Shown piece by piece: positions 19,601-26,125 of a DNA stretch of 64,000 bases. Source of the stretch: Flavobacterium sp. TR2 (GTDB lineage: Bacteria; Bacteroidota; Bacteroidia; Flavobacteriales; Flavobacteriaceae); NCBI RefSeq assembly GCF_025252405.1, contig NZ_CP104307.1, positions 558,001 to 622,000 of the forward strand, given 5' to 3'. A program made the position numbers and the translations under genes. Within the stretch, counting starts at the first letter, position 1. Every line of letters begins with the position of its first letter. The notes under the pieces were generated by a model. The model made no database searches and was not told where the DNA came from. It saw only the letters and a program-made list of their open reading frames with translations.

Positions 19601-20121
19601 ATTATTCGCATCAAATTCAATACACACATTTATATCAAAAAAGCTGGCTGTTTAATTTCTTTGCCAAAACCATTCAAACCGATTTGGTTTCTAAAGATTT
19701 TACAGAGAAAAATTATGACATCAAAGGTTCTCAGCTGGCGCCAAAAGTCAGTTATCTGTTTTCAAAAAACACCAAATTGGATTTCTTTTACGAACTTCAA
19801 AACAAGAAAAACCAGATTGGAAATTTCGAAACTTTAGACCAAAACAGAATCGGAACTTCTTTTTCTTATGCAGGCGAAAAGAAAGTTACGGTTAATGGAG
19901 AATTTTCTTTTTATGAAAATAAATTTGATGGAAATGAATTTTCATCAGTAGGTTTTCAGATGCTCGAAGGACTCCAAGCGGGATCAAATTTGGTTTGGAA
20001 ACTACTTCTGCAAAAGAACATTACATCTTTTCTAGACGTTAATTTAAATTATCAGGGCAGAAAAAGTGAAACTGGAAATACGATTCATACAGGAAATGTC
20101 CAACTTCGCGCATATTTTTAA
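16687..20121 (+). CDS. Large outer-membrane beta-barrel-like protein
   Basis: 1144 residues with signal peptide (1-20, SALQAQ) and a C-terminal aromatic end (NVQLRAYF) typical of outer-membrane barrels. Residues about 135-260 hold a conserved block (GSITRGVTVGNNQSTVLNS, LQDNNIPLQDGGYSQKLDQ). The last 600 residues alternate short strands as in a barrel. An EF-hand-like loop DYNGNGIQELEE stands at residues 832-843, matching the calcium pattern D-x-N-x-N-G-I-x-x-x-x-E. Similar long proteins occur through Bacteroidota and the GSITRGVTVGNNQ block recalls SprA-type surface proteins, but I assign no function. Confidence 0.65.
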   Translation: MLKKLLFLTVFFWFSALQAQETESLYKTKKVIVSKDTIHLEKVAINSGFFQILNTRNEPIDSTSYKVDFQKGFLLLNENFQSVSDTLIVNYLNYPDLLTREYSLYKSDQIVSGDVGTDKLYRIDNASNAKKATPFDGLETSGSITRGVTVGNNQSTVLNSNLDLQITGKLSDKVSLRASLQDNNIPLQDGGYSQKLDQFDNIFIELFSDDWNIRAGDVFLENRKTQFLGFNKKVQGLSANFDFDTGKSKTNVFASVAFVKGQYAKSTFTGQEGNQGPYKLKGQNGELYVLVISGSERVYVNGVLLKRGENNDYVIDYNAGEIVFTSLFTITSEMRINVEYQYSERNYNRLVTYAGATHENKNWSFGGYLYSENDMKNQPLQQNLSPEQVQILSQAGDDVNLMKAPSAYEDTYAENKILYKKTLVNSVEVYEYSNNPSDVLYNVRFSQVGANAGNYIIQNNNSVERIYQYVEPVNGILQGNYEPIVQLVAPMKLQVATFLGKYNPDEKTLVDFELAVSNNDQNLFSGIDDGNNEGIAFKTNLKKRLFSRSWNLDAFANYQYVQQNFKSVERLYNIEFNRDWNLTGTLYGNQSLLITGLNFDLFSKKETSNIGLLTYQFEKLDFSESYSGARHTTNALFKLKNWTIENNGSFLNSDATASTSKFIRNQTRTKYHFGKNWIGGTMQLEDNQQKDKSTSQFSALSQRFSEYGVFTGRGDSTKVFVEVGFLQRRNDSLQNGLLQHVNNSQTYYLKSKLIQNKTTDLAVYASYRNLDFTNKSRQNEPSLNSRVLYNDRFFNQFIQIGTAYETSSGTIAQQEFTYVEVPTGQGVYTWNDYNGNGIQELEEFEVAVYQDQARYVRIFLPNQIYIKTNQNKFSQSLTLNPLQWQNEKGFKKLLSYFYNQTSFIMDRKVKSDGEKLELNPFDSSEENILGLNSSFRNSLFYNRGKQKHSVTYSYLVNKGKSLLSVGSQQVQNYSHQIQYTHLYQKSWLFNFFAKTIQTDLVSKDFTEKNYDIKGSQLAPKVSYLFSKNTKLDFFYELQNKKNQIGNFETLDQNRIGTSFSYAGEKKVTVNGEFSFYENKFDGNEFSSVGFQMLEGLQAGSNLVWKLLLQKNITSFLDVNLNYQGRKSETGNTIHTGNVQLRAYF

Positions 20122-20184
20122 GGTGTTGCGAAAAAGATGACAATAAATTGTTTAATTTTAATTGAAATTTAAACTTTTAGCCTT

Positions 20185-20760
20185 ATGAAAAAATTAGTAT
20201 TATTATGTTTAATGGTTGTTTTTTCTTCTAATTTTTACGCACAGGAAACAACTGCAAAAACTACGAAAAGTAAAACAGAAGCTTCGGCAAAAAAAGCTAA
20301 AGCAAGTGCAGACAAAGCTTCGGCTGATGCGAAAAAAGAAGCCACAAAATCTAAAAAAGCTGCAGATGACGCAAAATCTGCTTCAACAAAAGCCAAAAAA
20401 GAATCTGCTGACGCAGCAAAAAAGACTGCCGACAAAGAAGCGGCTAAAGCTAAAGCTGATGCAAAAAAAGCTACTGTAGAATCTGATAAAGCAAAAAGTA
20501 CAGCTGACAAAGCAAAAAGCTCTGCCGACAAAACCAAAGCCGACGCTAAAAAAACAACCGCAAAAGCTGACGCTGCTAAAAAAGATGCCACAGCTGCTAA
20601 AAAATCGGCTACAAAAACTTTAAAGGAAACTAACGAAAAAGCTCCTTCAGTTCCAGACAAAGTAACGGGCGAATACAATGGTAAAAAAGTATATACAGGA
20701 CCAAGAGGCGGTAAATACTACATTAACAAAAATGGCAATAAAACGTATATTCAGGATTAA
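20185..20760 (+). CDS. Secreted Ala/Lys coiled-coil protein with PBCV-type basic adaptor tail
   Basis: 191 residues: signal peptide (1-19, cut after FYA), then about 135 residues almost entirely Ala, Lys, Asp, Ser and Thr in a loose heptad-like repeat (AKKAKASADKASADAKKE), then a C-terminal tail of about 30 residues, YNGKKVYTGPRGGKYYINKN. This tail matches the PBCV-specific basic adaptor domain first seen in chlorella-virus kinases and also found in bacterial proteins. The repeat resembles histone-H1-like or colicin-type helical rods. It probably lies in the periplasm or on the surface and binds acidic polymers; that is inference. It follows the 1144-residue protein by 63 bases. Confidence 0.65.
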   Translation: MKKLVLLCLMVVFSSNFYAQETTAKTTKSKTEASAKKAKASADKASADAKKEATKSKKAADDAKSASTKAKKESADAAKKTADKEAAKAKADAKKATVESDKAKSTADKAKSSADKTKADAKKTTAKADAAKKDATAAKKSATKTLKETNEKAPSVPDKVTGEYNGKKVYTGPRGGKYYINKNGNKTYIQD

Positions 20761-21139
20761 GCTACTAAGCTTCTGAGATGCTGAGTCTCTAAGATTTACT
20801 AGTTTTGAATAAAAAAAACAAGCTGTCTCAAAAGGACAGCTTGTTTTTTGCAAGCTTCGGAGAAGCGGAATATTTATAGCTAAAATATCTTTTACAATAT
20901 AAAGCTCCAGAGGAGCGACAAATTTATTTCATAATCGAATATATGCCGCTCCTCCGGAGCTTTTTGACTTGTCCTATTAAAATTCTATAAATATTTTACC
21001 CCGCTGGGGTTTTGCTGATAGAATATTTTATAAATGTTCTGTTTGCCCAAAGTGATTATTCTTTTGAGAAAGCTTCTTCATAGTTTGTAGTAAACCTTGT
21101 CATCTTAGAGCCTTAGCATCTCAGAAACTTAGAAGCTTA
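20761..21139. repeat. Nested inverted repeats in a 461-base gap
   Basis: The outer pair is TAAGCTTC-TGAGATGCTGAG (from 20766) facing its complement at 21102-21139, with one 7-8 base difference between arms. The inner pair is AAAGCTCCAGAGGAGCGA (20901-20918) facing CCGCTCCTCCGGAGCTTT (20946-20963), 16 of 18 matching. The outer words recur at 50966-51000 and 54975-55005. The rest of the gap holds a terminator at 20818 and the upstream region of the glycosyltransferase, with no gene. Confidence 0.75.
20818..20850 (+). terminator. Terminator of the Ala/Lys-rich protein gene
   Basis: Perfect 10-bp stem ACAAGCTGTC / GACAGCTTGT (20818-20827, 20835-20844) followed by TTTTTTG. Confidence 0.88.
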
Positions 21140-21221
21140 AATTACAGTTAATAATTTAGTAATACCTTCGAAATAACATAAAAAACATATTTTTCTATCT
21201 TCGTTTTTAAAACTGTTAAAA

Positions 21222-22301
21222 ATGAGTATAGATTATTCTGCGAATAAAACTATTTTAGTGGCTCCATTAAACTGGGGACTTGGGCACGCTACTCGCTGCA
21301 TTCCTATTATCAAGGCGCTTCAAGAGAATAATTACATCCCTATAATTGCTTCTGACGGAGTTGCGCTGGCTTTATTGCGAAAAGAATTTCCTTATATACA
21401 AACTTTAGAACTGCCTTCTTATCATATTGAATATGCAAAGAATGGCAAAAACTTTAAATGGAAGCTGATTAAAAATCTTCCGAAAATGATTACCGCCATT
21501 TTGGATGAAAAAAAGATGGTAAATCATTGGGTAAAAAAGCACGGCATTGATGGCATTATCTCGGATAACAGATTGGGAGTGATCAGCAAAAAAGTGCCTT
21601 CTGTTTTTATTACGCACCAATTGAATGTAATGACTGGAAACACGACTTGGTTTACCAGTAAATGCCATCAGCATTTTATTAAAAAATACAATCAGTGCTG
21701 GGTTCCAGACACGAATGAAAAAATAAACCTGACAGGAGATTTAGGCCATTTAAAAAATAATGATCTGAATCTAAAATATATCGGTCCGTTGAGCCGCATG
21801 AAAAAGAAGGATACTCCAAAGATATACGATCTGATGATTATATTGTCTGGTCCCGAACCGCAGCGCACTTTCTTGGATGAAAAACTGCAGAAAGAAGCGG
21901 CAAAATATCCTGGAAAAGTAGTTTTTGTACAAGGAAAAGTAGAAAAATCTCAAGAAAAATGGCAGGCTGGAAATGTTACCTACTATAATTTTATGAACTC
22001 CAAACAGCTCGAACAGACTTTTAACGAAAGTGAGTTTGTTTTGTGCCGTTCTGGCTACACCACGGTAATGGATTTGGCAAAGTTGGGCAAAAAAGCCTTT
22101 TTTATTCCGACGCCGGGACAATACGAGCAGGAATATCTAGCAGTAAAACTTCAAGAAGAAAATCTTGTGCCCTATGCAATCCAAGACGACTTTACGATTC
22201 AGGATTTATCAAAAGTGGACTCGTTTAAAGGATTATCCCAATTTGAAAATAATATTGACTGGGATTCCCTATTTGCTGTTTTTGAAGACAAAACTGCATA
22301 A
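21222..22301 (+). CDS. GT-B fold glycosyltransferase (MurG/GT28-like)
   Basis: 359 residues. The N-terminal NWGLGHATRCIPIIKAL has the glycine-histidine loop of GT28/MurG-like enzymes (residues 17-33). The C-terminal half contains LSGPEPQR and a donor-binding segment SEFVLCRSGYTTVMDLAKLGK with KAFFIPTPGQYEQEY, the usual nucleotide-sugar site. It is cytosolic or membrane-associated. It is not MurG itself and no acceptor can be named; no polysaccharide cluster surrounds it. Confidence 0.75.
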   Translation: MSIDYSANKTILVAPLNWGLGHATRCIPIIKALQENNYIPIIASDGVALALLRKEFPYIQTLELPSYHIEYAKNGKNFKWKLIKNLPKMITAILDEKKMVNHWVKKHGIDGIISDNRLGVISKKVPSVFITHQLNVMTGNTTWFTSKCHQHFIKKYNQCWVPDTNEKINLTGDLGHLKNNDLNLKYIGPLSRMKKKDTPKIYDLMIILSGPEPQRTFLDEKLQKEAAKYPGKVVFVQGKVEKSQEKWQAGNVTYYNFMNSKQLEQTFNESEFVLCRSGYTTVMDLAKLGKKAFFIPTPGQYEQEYLAVKLQEENLVPYAIQDDFTIQDLSKVDSFKGLSQFENNIDWDSLFAVFEDKTA

Positions 22302-22351
22302 TTGCACGCTGATGAAACGGATTTTATTTAGTGTTTCCTCCTATAAAAAAA

Positions 22352-22371
22352 CCTCCAGCTAAAGCTAGAGG
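22352..22371. terminator. Hairpin between convergent genes
   Basis: CCTCCAGCT / AGCTAGAGG with one mismatch and an AA loop. On the minus strand it is followed by a run of T (complement of the A7 at 22345-22351), so it serves the porin gene best; on the plus strand the tail is weak. Confidence 0.6.
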
Positions 22372-22414
22372 CAATTGAAATTTTCCAAAAGAATCAGTTT
22401 TATCTGCGTCCTAA

Positions 22415-23725
22415 TTAGAAGTTAAACTGTACCTGCAATCTTAAGACATTTCCTTGCTGTCTGTTTATTGGCAGTGCGCTATCTTCAAAAGTTCGGTCTG
22501 CCACTACATATTCTGCTGTAAGTTCAAATGCTTTAATTGGCTGCCATTCGACACCAAATTGGTAATCTCTAACTACGTAGCTTCTAGCATCTTTTTCGTA
22601 TTTTTTTCCTCCGTCATAATATTGGAATTTAGCGAAAGGATAAATATGCTGTTTTTTGATATCCCATTTGTAGTTTAACAAAACGTAACCTCCATTCAAA
22701 TCGGTTTGGTCAATTGTTTTGGTCAGCGTATTGTATCGAGGTCCTGTCCCGATGTTGTATTCGGTCTGGATTCCGAATGGTCTTGGATACAAAACAAAAG
22801 TCGCTCCCACTCGCTGATCTTTTACATATTGAGGGTCATTAACAATAACTCCCGGCGAAACTTCTCCTGTAAAAGCCCATTTACCAGTATAAGCCTGAAT
22901 TCCTGGTTCTATAATCTGGCTTCCAATAACAAAAGGATACGTTACTCTGGTTACAACATTCAAGTCTCGGTTTCCGTCCAATTTGTTTGCAATCTGACCA
23001 TTGTAAACCCCAAAAGCAAAAACCCCAAAATCTCCAGAACCTTTGTAACCGTCTTTAACCAGCATTTCAAAACGTTTTCTGATTTCGGCTGGCGCCCAAT
23101 AAAAGAATATTCCTAAATCACGCTCATTCAAAATTGAAGAGTTGATGGCATCGGCACGGTCTAAAGTCAAACGTTGTGAGCTTGACTGCATATTTTCAAA
23201 TCCGTACGGAATTTTACTTTGCCCGACACGCACTCGATATTCTTTTTTCTTATCAAAAGAAAGATCAAAATACAAGTCGCGAATCTGAACGAAGTTATTA
23301 ATTCCGCTTGACGGCGAACTTGCAAAATCGGGCTGAAAATAGAAAAATACATTTGGGTGCACTTGCCCAGAAAACACTAAACGGGCACGGCGAATAAAAA
23401 GTCCGTTATTTGCTTTTGCGTCTGGAGCTGTCGAAGTTGTTCCCCAAGATCTATCACATTGCTCGCAAGAAACTTTATCGTTTGTAGAAAACAGACCATT
23501 GTATCTAATTTGCGCATAACCTCGAAGAGAGATTCTATCATACCAATGTTCTTCAACTCCACCTCCAGATTTAGTATCAGGAAGTTTTGCTTTGTTTATA
23601 GAATCTAAAATACGCATTACTTCGTTTTTTACATCCTGTTTGTTCAGCTCTTGCTTGTTCGTTTCTTGCGCATTTGCAGCACAGGTCAGCAGTAATAAAA
23701 CTGCCAATAATTTTCTTTTTATCAT
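22415..23725 (-). CDS. Porin O/P family outer-membrane porin
   Basis: 436 residues from the ATG at 23725 (MIKRKLLAVLLLLTC), the start that gives a proper signal peptide; the frame runs eleven codons further without reason. The 16-strand barrel of the phosphate-selective porin O/P family is recognised from YDRISLRGYAQIRYNGLF, ARLVFSGQVHPNVFFYFQPD and SKIPYGFENMQSSSQR. The C-terminus ends in phenylalanine (LRLQVQFNF). Adjacent PhoR/PhoB-like genes and the 11-bp operator array in front support phosphate-dependent use. Anion selectivity is known for the Pseudomonas OprP/OprO members, not proven here. Confidence 0.88.
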   Translation of the reverse strand: MIKRKLLAVLLLLTCAANAQETNKQELNKQDVKNEVMRILDSINKAKLPDTKSGGGVEEHWYDRISLRGYAQIRYNGLFSTNDKVSCEQCDRSWGTTSTAPDAKANNGLFIRRARLVFSGQVHPNVFFYFQPDFASSPSSGINNFVQIRDLYFDLSFDKKKEYRVRVGQSKIPYGFENMQSSSQRLTLDRADAINSSILNERDLGIFFYWAPAEIRKRFEMLVKDGYKGSGDFGVFAFGVYNGQIANKLDGNRDLNVVTRVTYPFVIGSQIIEPGIQAYTGKWAFTGEVSPGVIVNDPQYVKDQRVGATFVLYPRPFGIQTEYNIGTGPRYNTLTKTIDQTDLNGGYVLLNYKWDIKKQHIYPFAKFQYYDGGKKYEKDARSYVVRDYQFGVEWQPIKAFELTAEYVVADRTFEDSALPINRQQGNVLRLQVQFNF

Positions 23726-23755
23726 TAGTTCTGTAATTCCCTTAATTTCAGGATG

Positions 23756-23799
23756 CAAAGATGGAGCACCTATGTTAAGAAATCATTAACCAGATGTTA
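23756..23799 (-). promoter_or_regulatory. Porin promoter with 11-bp-spaced TAACA repeats
   Basis: Read on the minus strand: TAACA (from 23799), TAATG (from 23788) and TAACA (from 23777), each 11 bases apart, then 9 bases, then CATCTTTG as -7 box (23763-23756). There is no -33 TTG. This is the arrangement expected for an activator such as PhoB that binds direct repeats with 11-bp spacing in place of the -33 element. The same register is present in front of the TonB receptor and the lipoprotein. Confidence 0.65.
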
Positions 23800-23894
23800 C
23801 TATAATAAAAATTTAATGTTACGGCCAGAATCCGTATGTTTATTTATTGTTAAACACCCCTGTTTCAGGGCTTTTAGCTCATATGAACTTACAT

Positions 23895-24974
23895 TTATTT
23901 AACCTCAGCTTTTGACGATTTATTTGCTTTTTCAAGCGTAAAAGAGAACTCAGAACCAATTCCGAACTCACTTTCTACATAAACTTTCTCTTTATGAGCT
24001 TCAATAATATGCTTTACAATTGCCAAACCTAATCCAGAACCTCCTTCAGATCTTGTTCCGCTTTTATCCACTCTGTAAAAGCGTTCAAAAAGTCTCGGAA
24101 TATTTTGTTTTTCAACCCCTTCTCCATTATCGCTAATGCGAATTAAGACTTTTTTCTTGGTTAGGTTGACAACTCCAACTTCTGTCAGACCTCCCTCTTT
24201 TCCGTACTTAATAGAGTTTACAATCAAGTTTTCGAGCACCTGCTGAATCCTGTCCTGATCTCCCCTAATGATAACCGACTTTACATTTTTACTTTCAAAG
24301 GCCAGTTTGATTTTCTTTTTGTCTGCTTTCATTTCCAGCAGTTCAAAAACATTCTCGATCAGTTCGACAATATCAAAATCAGTCATGTTCAAATCCAAAT
24401 CTCCCGATTCTAATTTGGTAATCATGTCTAGATCTTCTACGATATAAATAAGGCGCTCTACTCCTTTTTCGGCACGCTTTAAATATTTCTTTCTAATATT
24501 TTTATCATCCATGGCGCCATCAAGCAAAGTAGAAACGTAGCCTTGAACAGTAAACAGAGGCGTTTTCAGCTCGTGCGAAACGTTTCCTAAAAACTCTCTT
24601 CTATATTGCTCACGAATTTCGAGCATTTCGATTTCGAGTTTTTTATCTGTAGCAAACTTTTTCACCTCACGCGAAAGCGTTTCCATATCGGTATTAATCG
24701 GCTGATTGATTAATGTTGTCGATTCTAATAATGATACCTCATCGTAGATTTTTTTTACTCTTCGGTAAATAAATCGTTCTACGCGATATTGCAAAACCAG
24801 AAAAGAGAAAATATAGACTGCGATAATGAAAATTATTCCAAACGCAACTTGATGTTTTAATTGATTTTTATAAAATAATGACATTAATATCAGCACAAAT
24901 CCTGTTGTGAAAAGACTGATATACAATGCCGATTTTATAGCAAACTTGTATGTTTTCTTAAAATTAATTTTCAT
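23895..24974 (-). CDS. PhoR-like sensor histidine kinase
   Basis: 359 residues. Two transmembrane helices at about 13-33 and 43-61 with almost nothing between them, so no periplasmic sensor domain. Then a linker helix and a HisKA domain with FLGNVSHELKTPL (phosphorylated His134), followed by an HATPase_c domain: RIQQVLENLIVNSIKYG, RISDNGEGV and GGSGLGLAIVKHI. The lack of a large sensor domain fits PhoR, which senses phosphate through the Pst system and PhoU. It lies downstream of the PhoB-like gene with a long inverted repeat between the two. Confidence 0.85.
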   Translation of the reverse strand: MKINFKKTYKFAIKSALYISLFTTGFVLILMSLFYKNQLKHQVAFGIIFIIAVYIFSFLVLQYRVERFIYRRVKKIYDEVSLLESTTLINQPINTDMETLSREVKKFATDKKLEIEMLEIREQYRREFLGNVSHELKTPLFTVQGYVSTLLDGAMDDKNIRKKYLKRAEKGVERLIYIVEDLDMITKLESGDLDLNMTDFDIVELIENVFELLEMKADKKKIKLAFESKNVKSVIIRGDQDRIQQVLENLIVNSIKYGKEGGLTEVGVVNLTKKKVLIRISDNGEGVEKQNIPRLFERFYRVDKSGTRSEGGSGLGLAIVKHIIEAHKEKVYVESEFGIGSEFSFTLEKANKSSKAEVK

Positions 24975-25010
24975 TGAAAATATTGAACCATTTAGAGATT
25001 ATTTTATTTC

Positions 25011-25180
25011 ACCATATAAGTGATATAAGTTCATTTAAAAACAGAACCTAATCAATTGAATTTACGTGAGAACTTAAAAAAGTAAATCTTTGTCAAAGTT
25101 TAGAACTTTGACAAAGATACACTTTGATTACAGAAAATATGCAGGCTATAATTTAAATGAACTTATATCACTTATATGGT
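25011..25180. repeat. Inverted repeat, ACCATATAAGTGATATAAGT family, copy 2
   Basis: Perfect 29-bp arms at 25011-25039 and 25152-25180 around 112 bases of AT-rich DNA, sitting in the gap between the regulator and kinase genes. The 20-bp core is identical to the pair at 4387-4462. The paired arms could form a large hairpin in the regulator-kinase transcript and lower kinase expression. Confidence 0.85.
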
Positions 25181-25198
25181 TCAAATTTTTACAGAATA

Positions 25199-25882
25199 CT
25201 AAACTTCAAATTTATAGCCTACGCCTTTTATGGTTTTAAAAAGATCTTCTCCTATTTTTTCGCGCAGTTTTCTGATATGAACATCGATTGTTCTTCCTCC
25301 AACCACAACTTCGTTACCCCAAACTTTATCCAGAATTTCGTCTCTTTTAAAAACTTTACCTGGTTTTGAAGCCAATAGATAGAATAATTCGAATTCTTTT
25401 CTTGGCAAAGCAATTTCTACATTGCCTTTTATGATTTTGTATTCCTCACGGTTAATTTCGATTCCGCCTACATTTAAAGTATCTGTAACAACTTCTTGCT
25501 CTTTTAATCTTCTTAACAGCGCCTTTACTTTAGACACCAATAATTTTGGCTTAATAGGTTTTGTTATATAGTCGTCGGCACCTGCGTCGAAACCAGCTAC
25601 TTGAGAATAATCTTCGCTTCTTGCTGTAAGGAATGTTATGATAACATTATTTAATTCTGGAATTTTTCTAATATGCTCGCAAGCTTCCATTCCGTCCATT
25701 TCTGCCATCATCACGTCCATAATGATTAATTCTGGCAGCTCTTTCTGTGCTTTTGCTATAGCATCTTTTCCATTAGAAGCTGTAACAATCTGATAGCCTT
25801 CCTGAGCAAGGTTATAGCCAACGATTTCTAAGATATCTGGTTCGTCGTCAACTAATAAAATCTTAGTTTGTGTTTTTTTCAT
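25199..25882 (-). CDS. PhoB-like response regulator
   Basis: 227 residues from the ATG at 25882; the frame begins three codons earlier with a TTG. Receiver domain residues 8-120 with acidic pocket DDE, phospho-acceptor Asp56 (LIIMDVMMAEMDG) and TKPIKP lysine loop, then an OmpR/PhoB winged helix (about 130-227) ending GGRTIDVHIRKLREKIG and TIKGVGYKFEV. By neighbourhood (porin O/P, PhoR-like kinase) and by the 11-bp repeats in the region it is the best candidate for the phosphate regulator. The name phoB is not claimed. Confidence 0.88.
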   Translation of the reverse strand: MKKTQTKILLVDDEPDILEIVGYNLAQEGYQIVTASNGKDAIAKAQKELPELIIMDVMMAEMDGMEACEHIRKIPELNNVIITFLTARSEDYSQVAGFDAGADDYITKPIKPKLLVSKVKALLRRLKEQEVVTDTLNVGGIEINREEYKIIKGNVEIALPRKEFELFYLLASKPGKVFKRDEILDKVWGNEVVVGGRTIDVHIRKLREKIGEDLFKTIKGVGYKFEV

Positions 25883-26009
25883 AAATAGCAAAAATTGAGA
25901 TTTTTATATCGAAACTTCTTCATTAAACATTCGATATTTCTTATTTCACAGGGTAAATATACTAACAAAAGAACCTTTAAAAAATGGTGTTAACCGTAAT
26001 TTAATCTCG

Positions 26010-26086
26010 TAACAATTTGATAATCTTAACAACACAAAAACATAACAAGTCGGTAACATGGACTTCACAGAGCGGTTCTTTCTTTG
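26010..26086 (+). promoter_or_regulatory. TonB-receptor promoter with 11-bp-spaced repeats
   Basis: TAACA at 26010, TAATC at 26021, ACACA at 26032, TAACA at 26043, TAACA at 26054 and TCACA at 26065, all exactly 11 bases apart. Nine bases follow, then the -7-like TTTCTTTG at 26079-26086. The distance from the last repeat to the -7 box is the same as in the porin promoter. An extra TTAACA at 26026 is out of phase. Confidence 0.65.
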
Positions 26087-26125
26087 CACCAAAATAATAA
26101 GACACAAACACAACACTGAAAAAAA

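Noticed and set aside
20216..20479. Lysine/leucine-rich 87-residue frame inside the Ala/Lys-rich gene
   Set aside because: It is a shadow of the repetitive GCA-AAA text in another frame; the signal peptide and adaptor tail belong to the main frame.
25040..25151. Riboswitch or small RNA between the arms of the inverted repeat
   Set aside because: Apart from the arms the sequence is plain AT-rich DNA with no conserved aptamer-like pattern.
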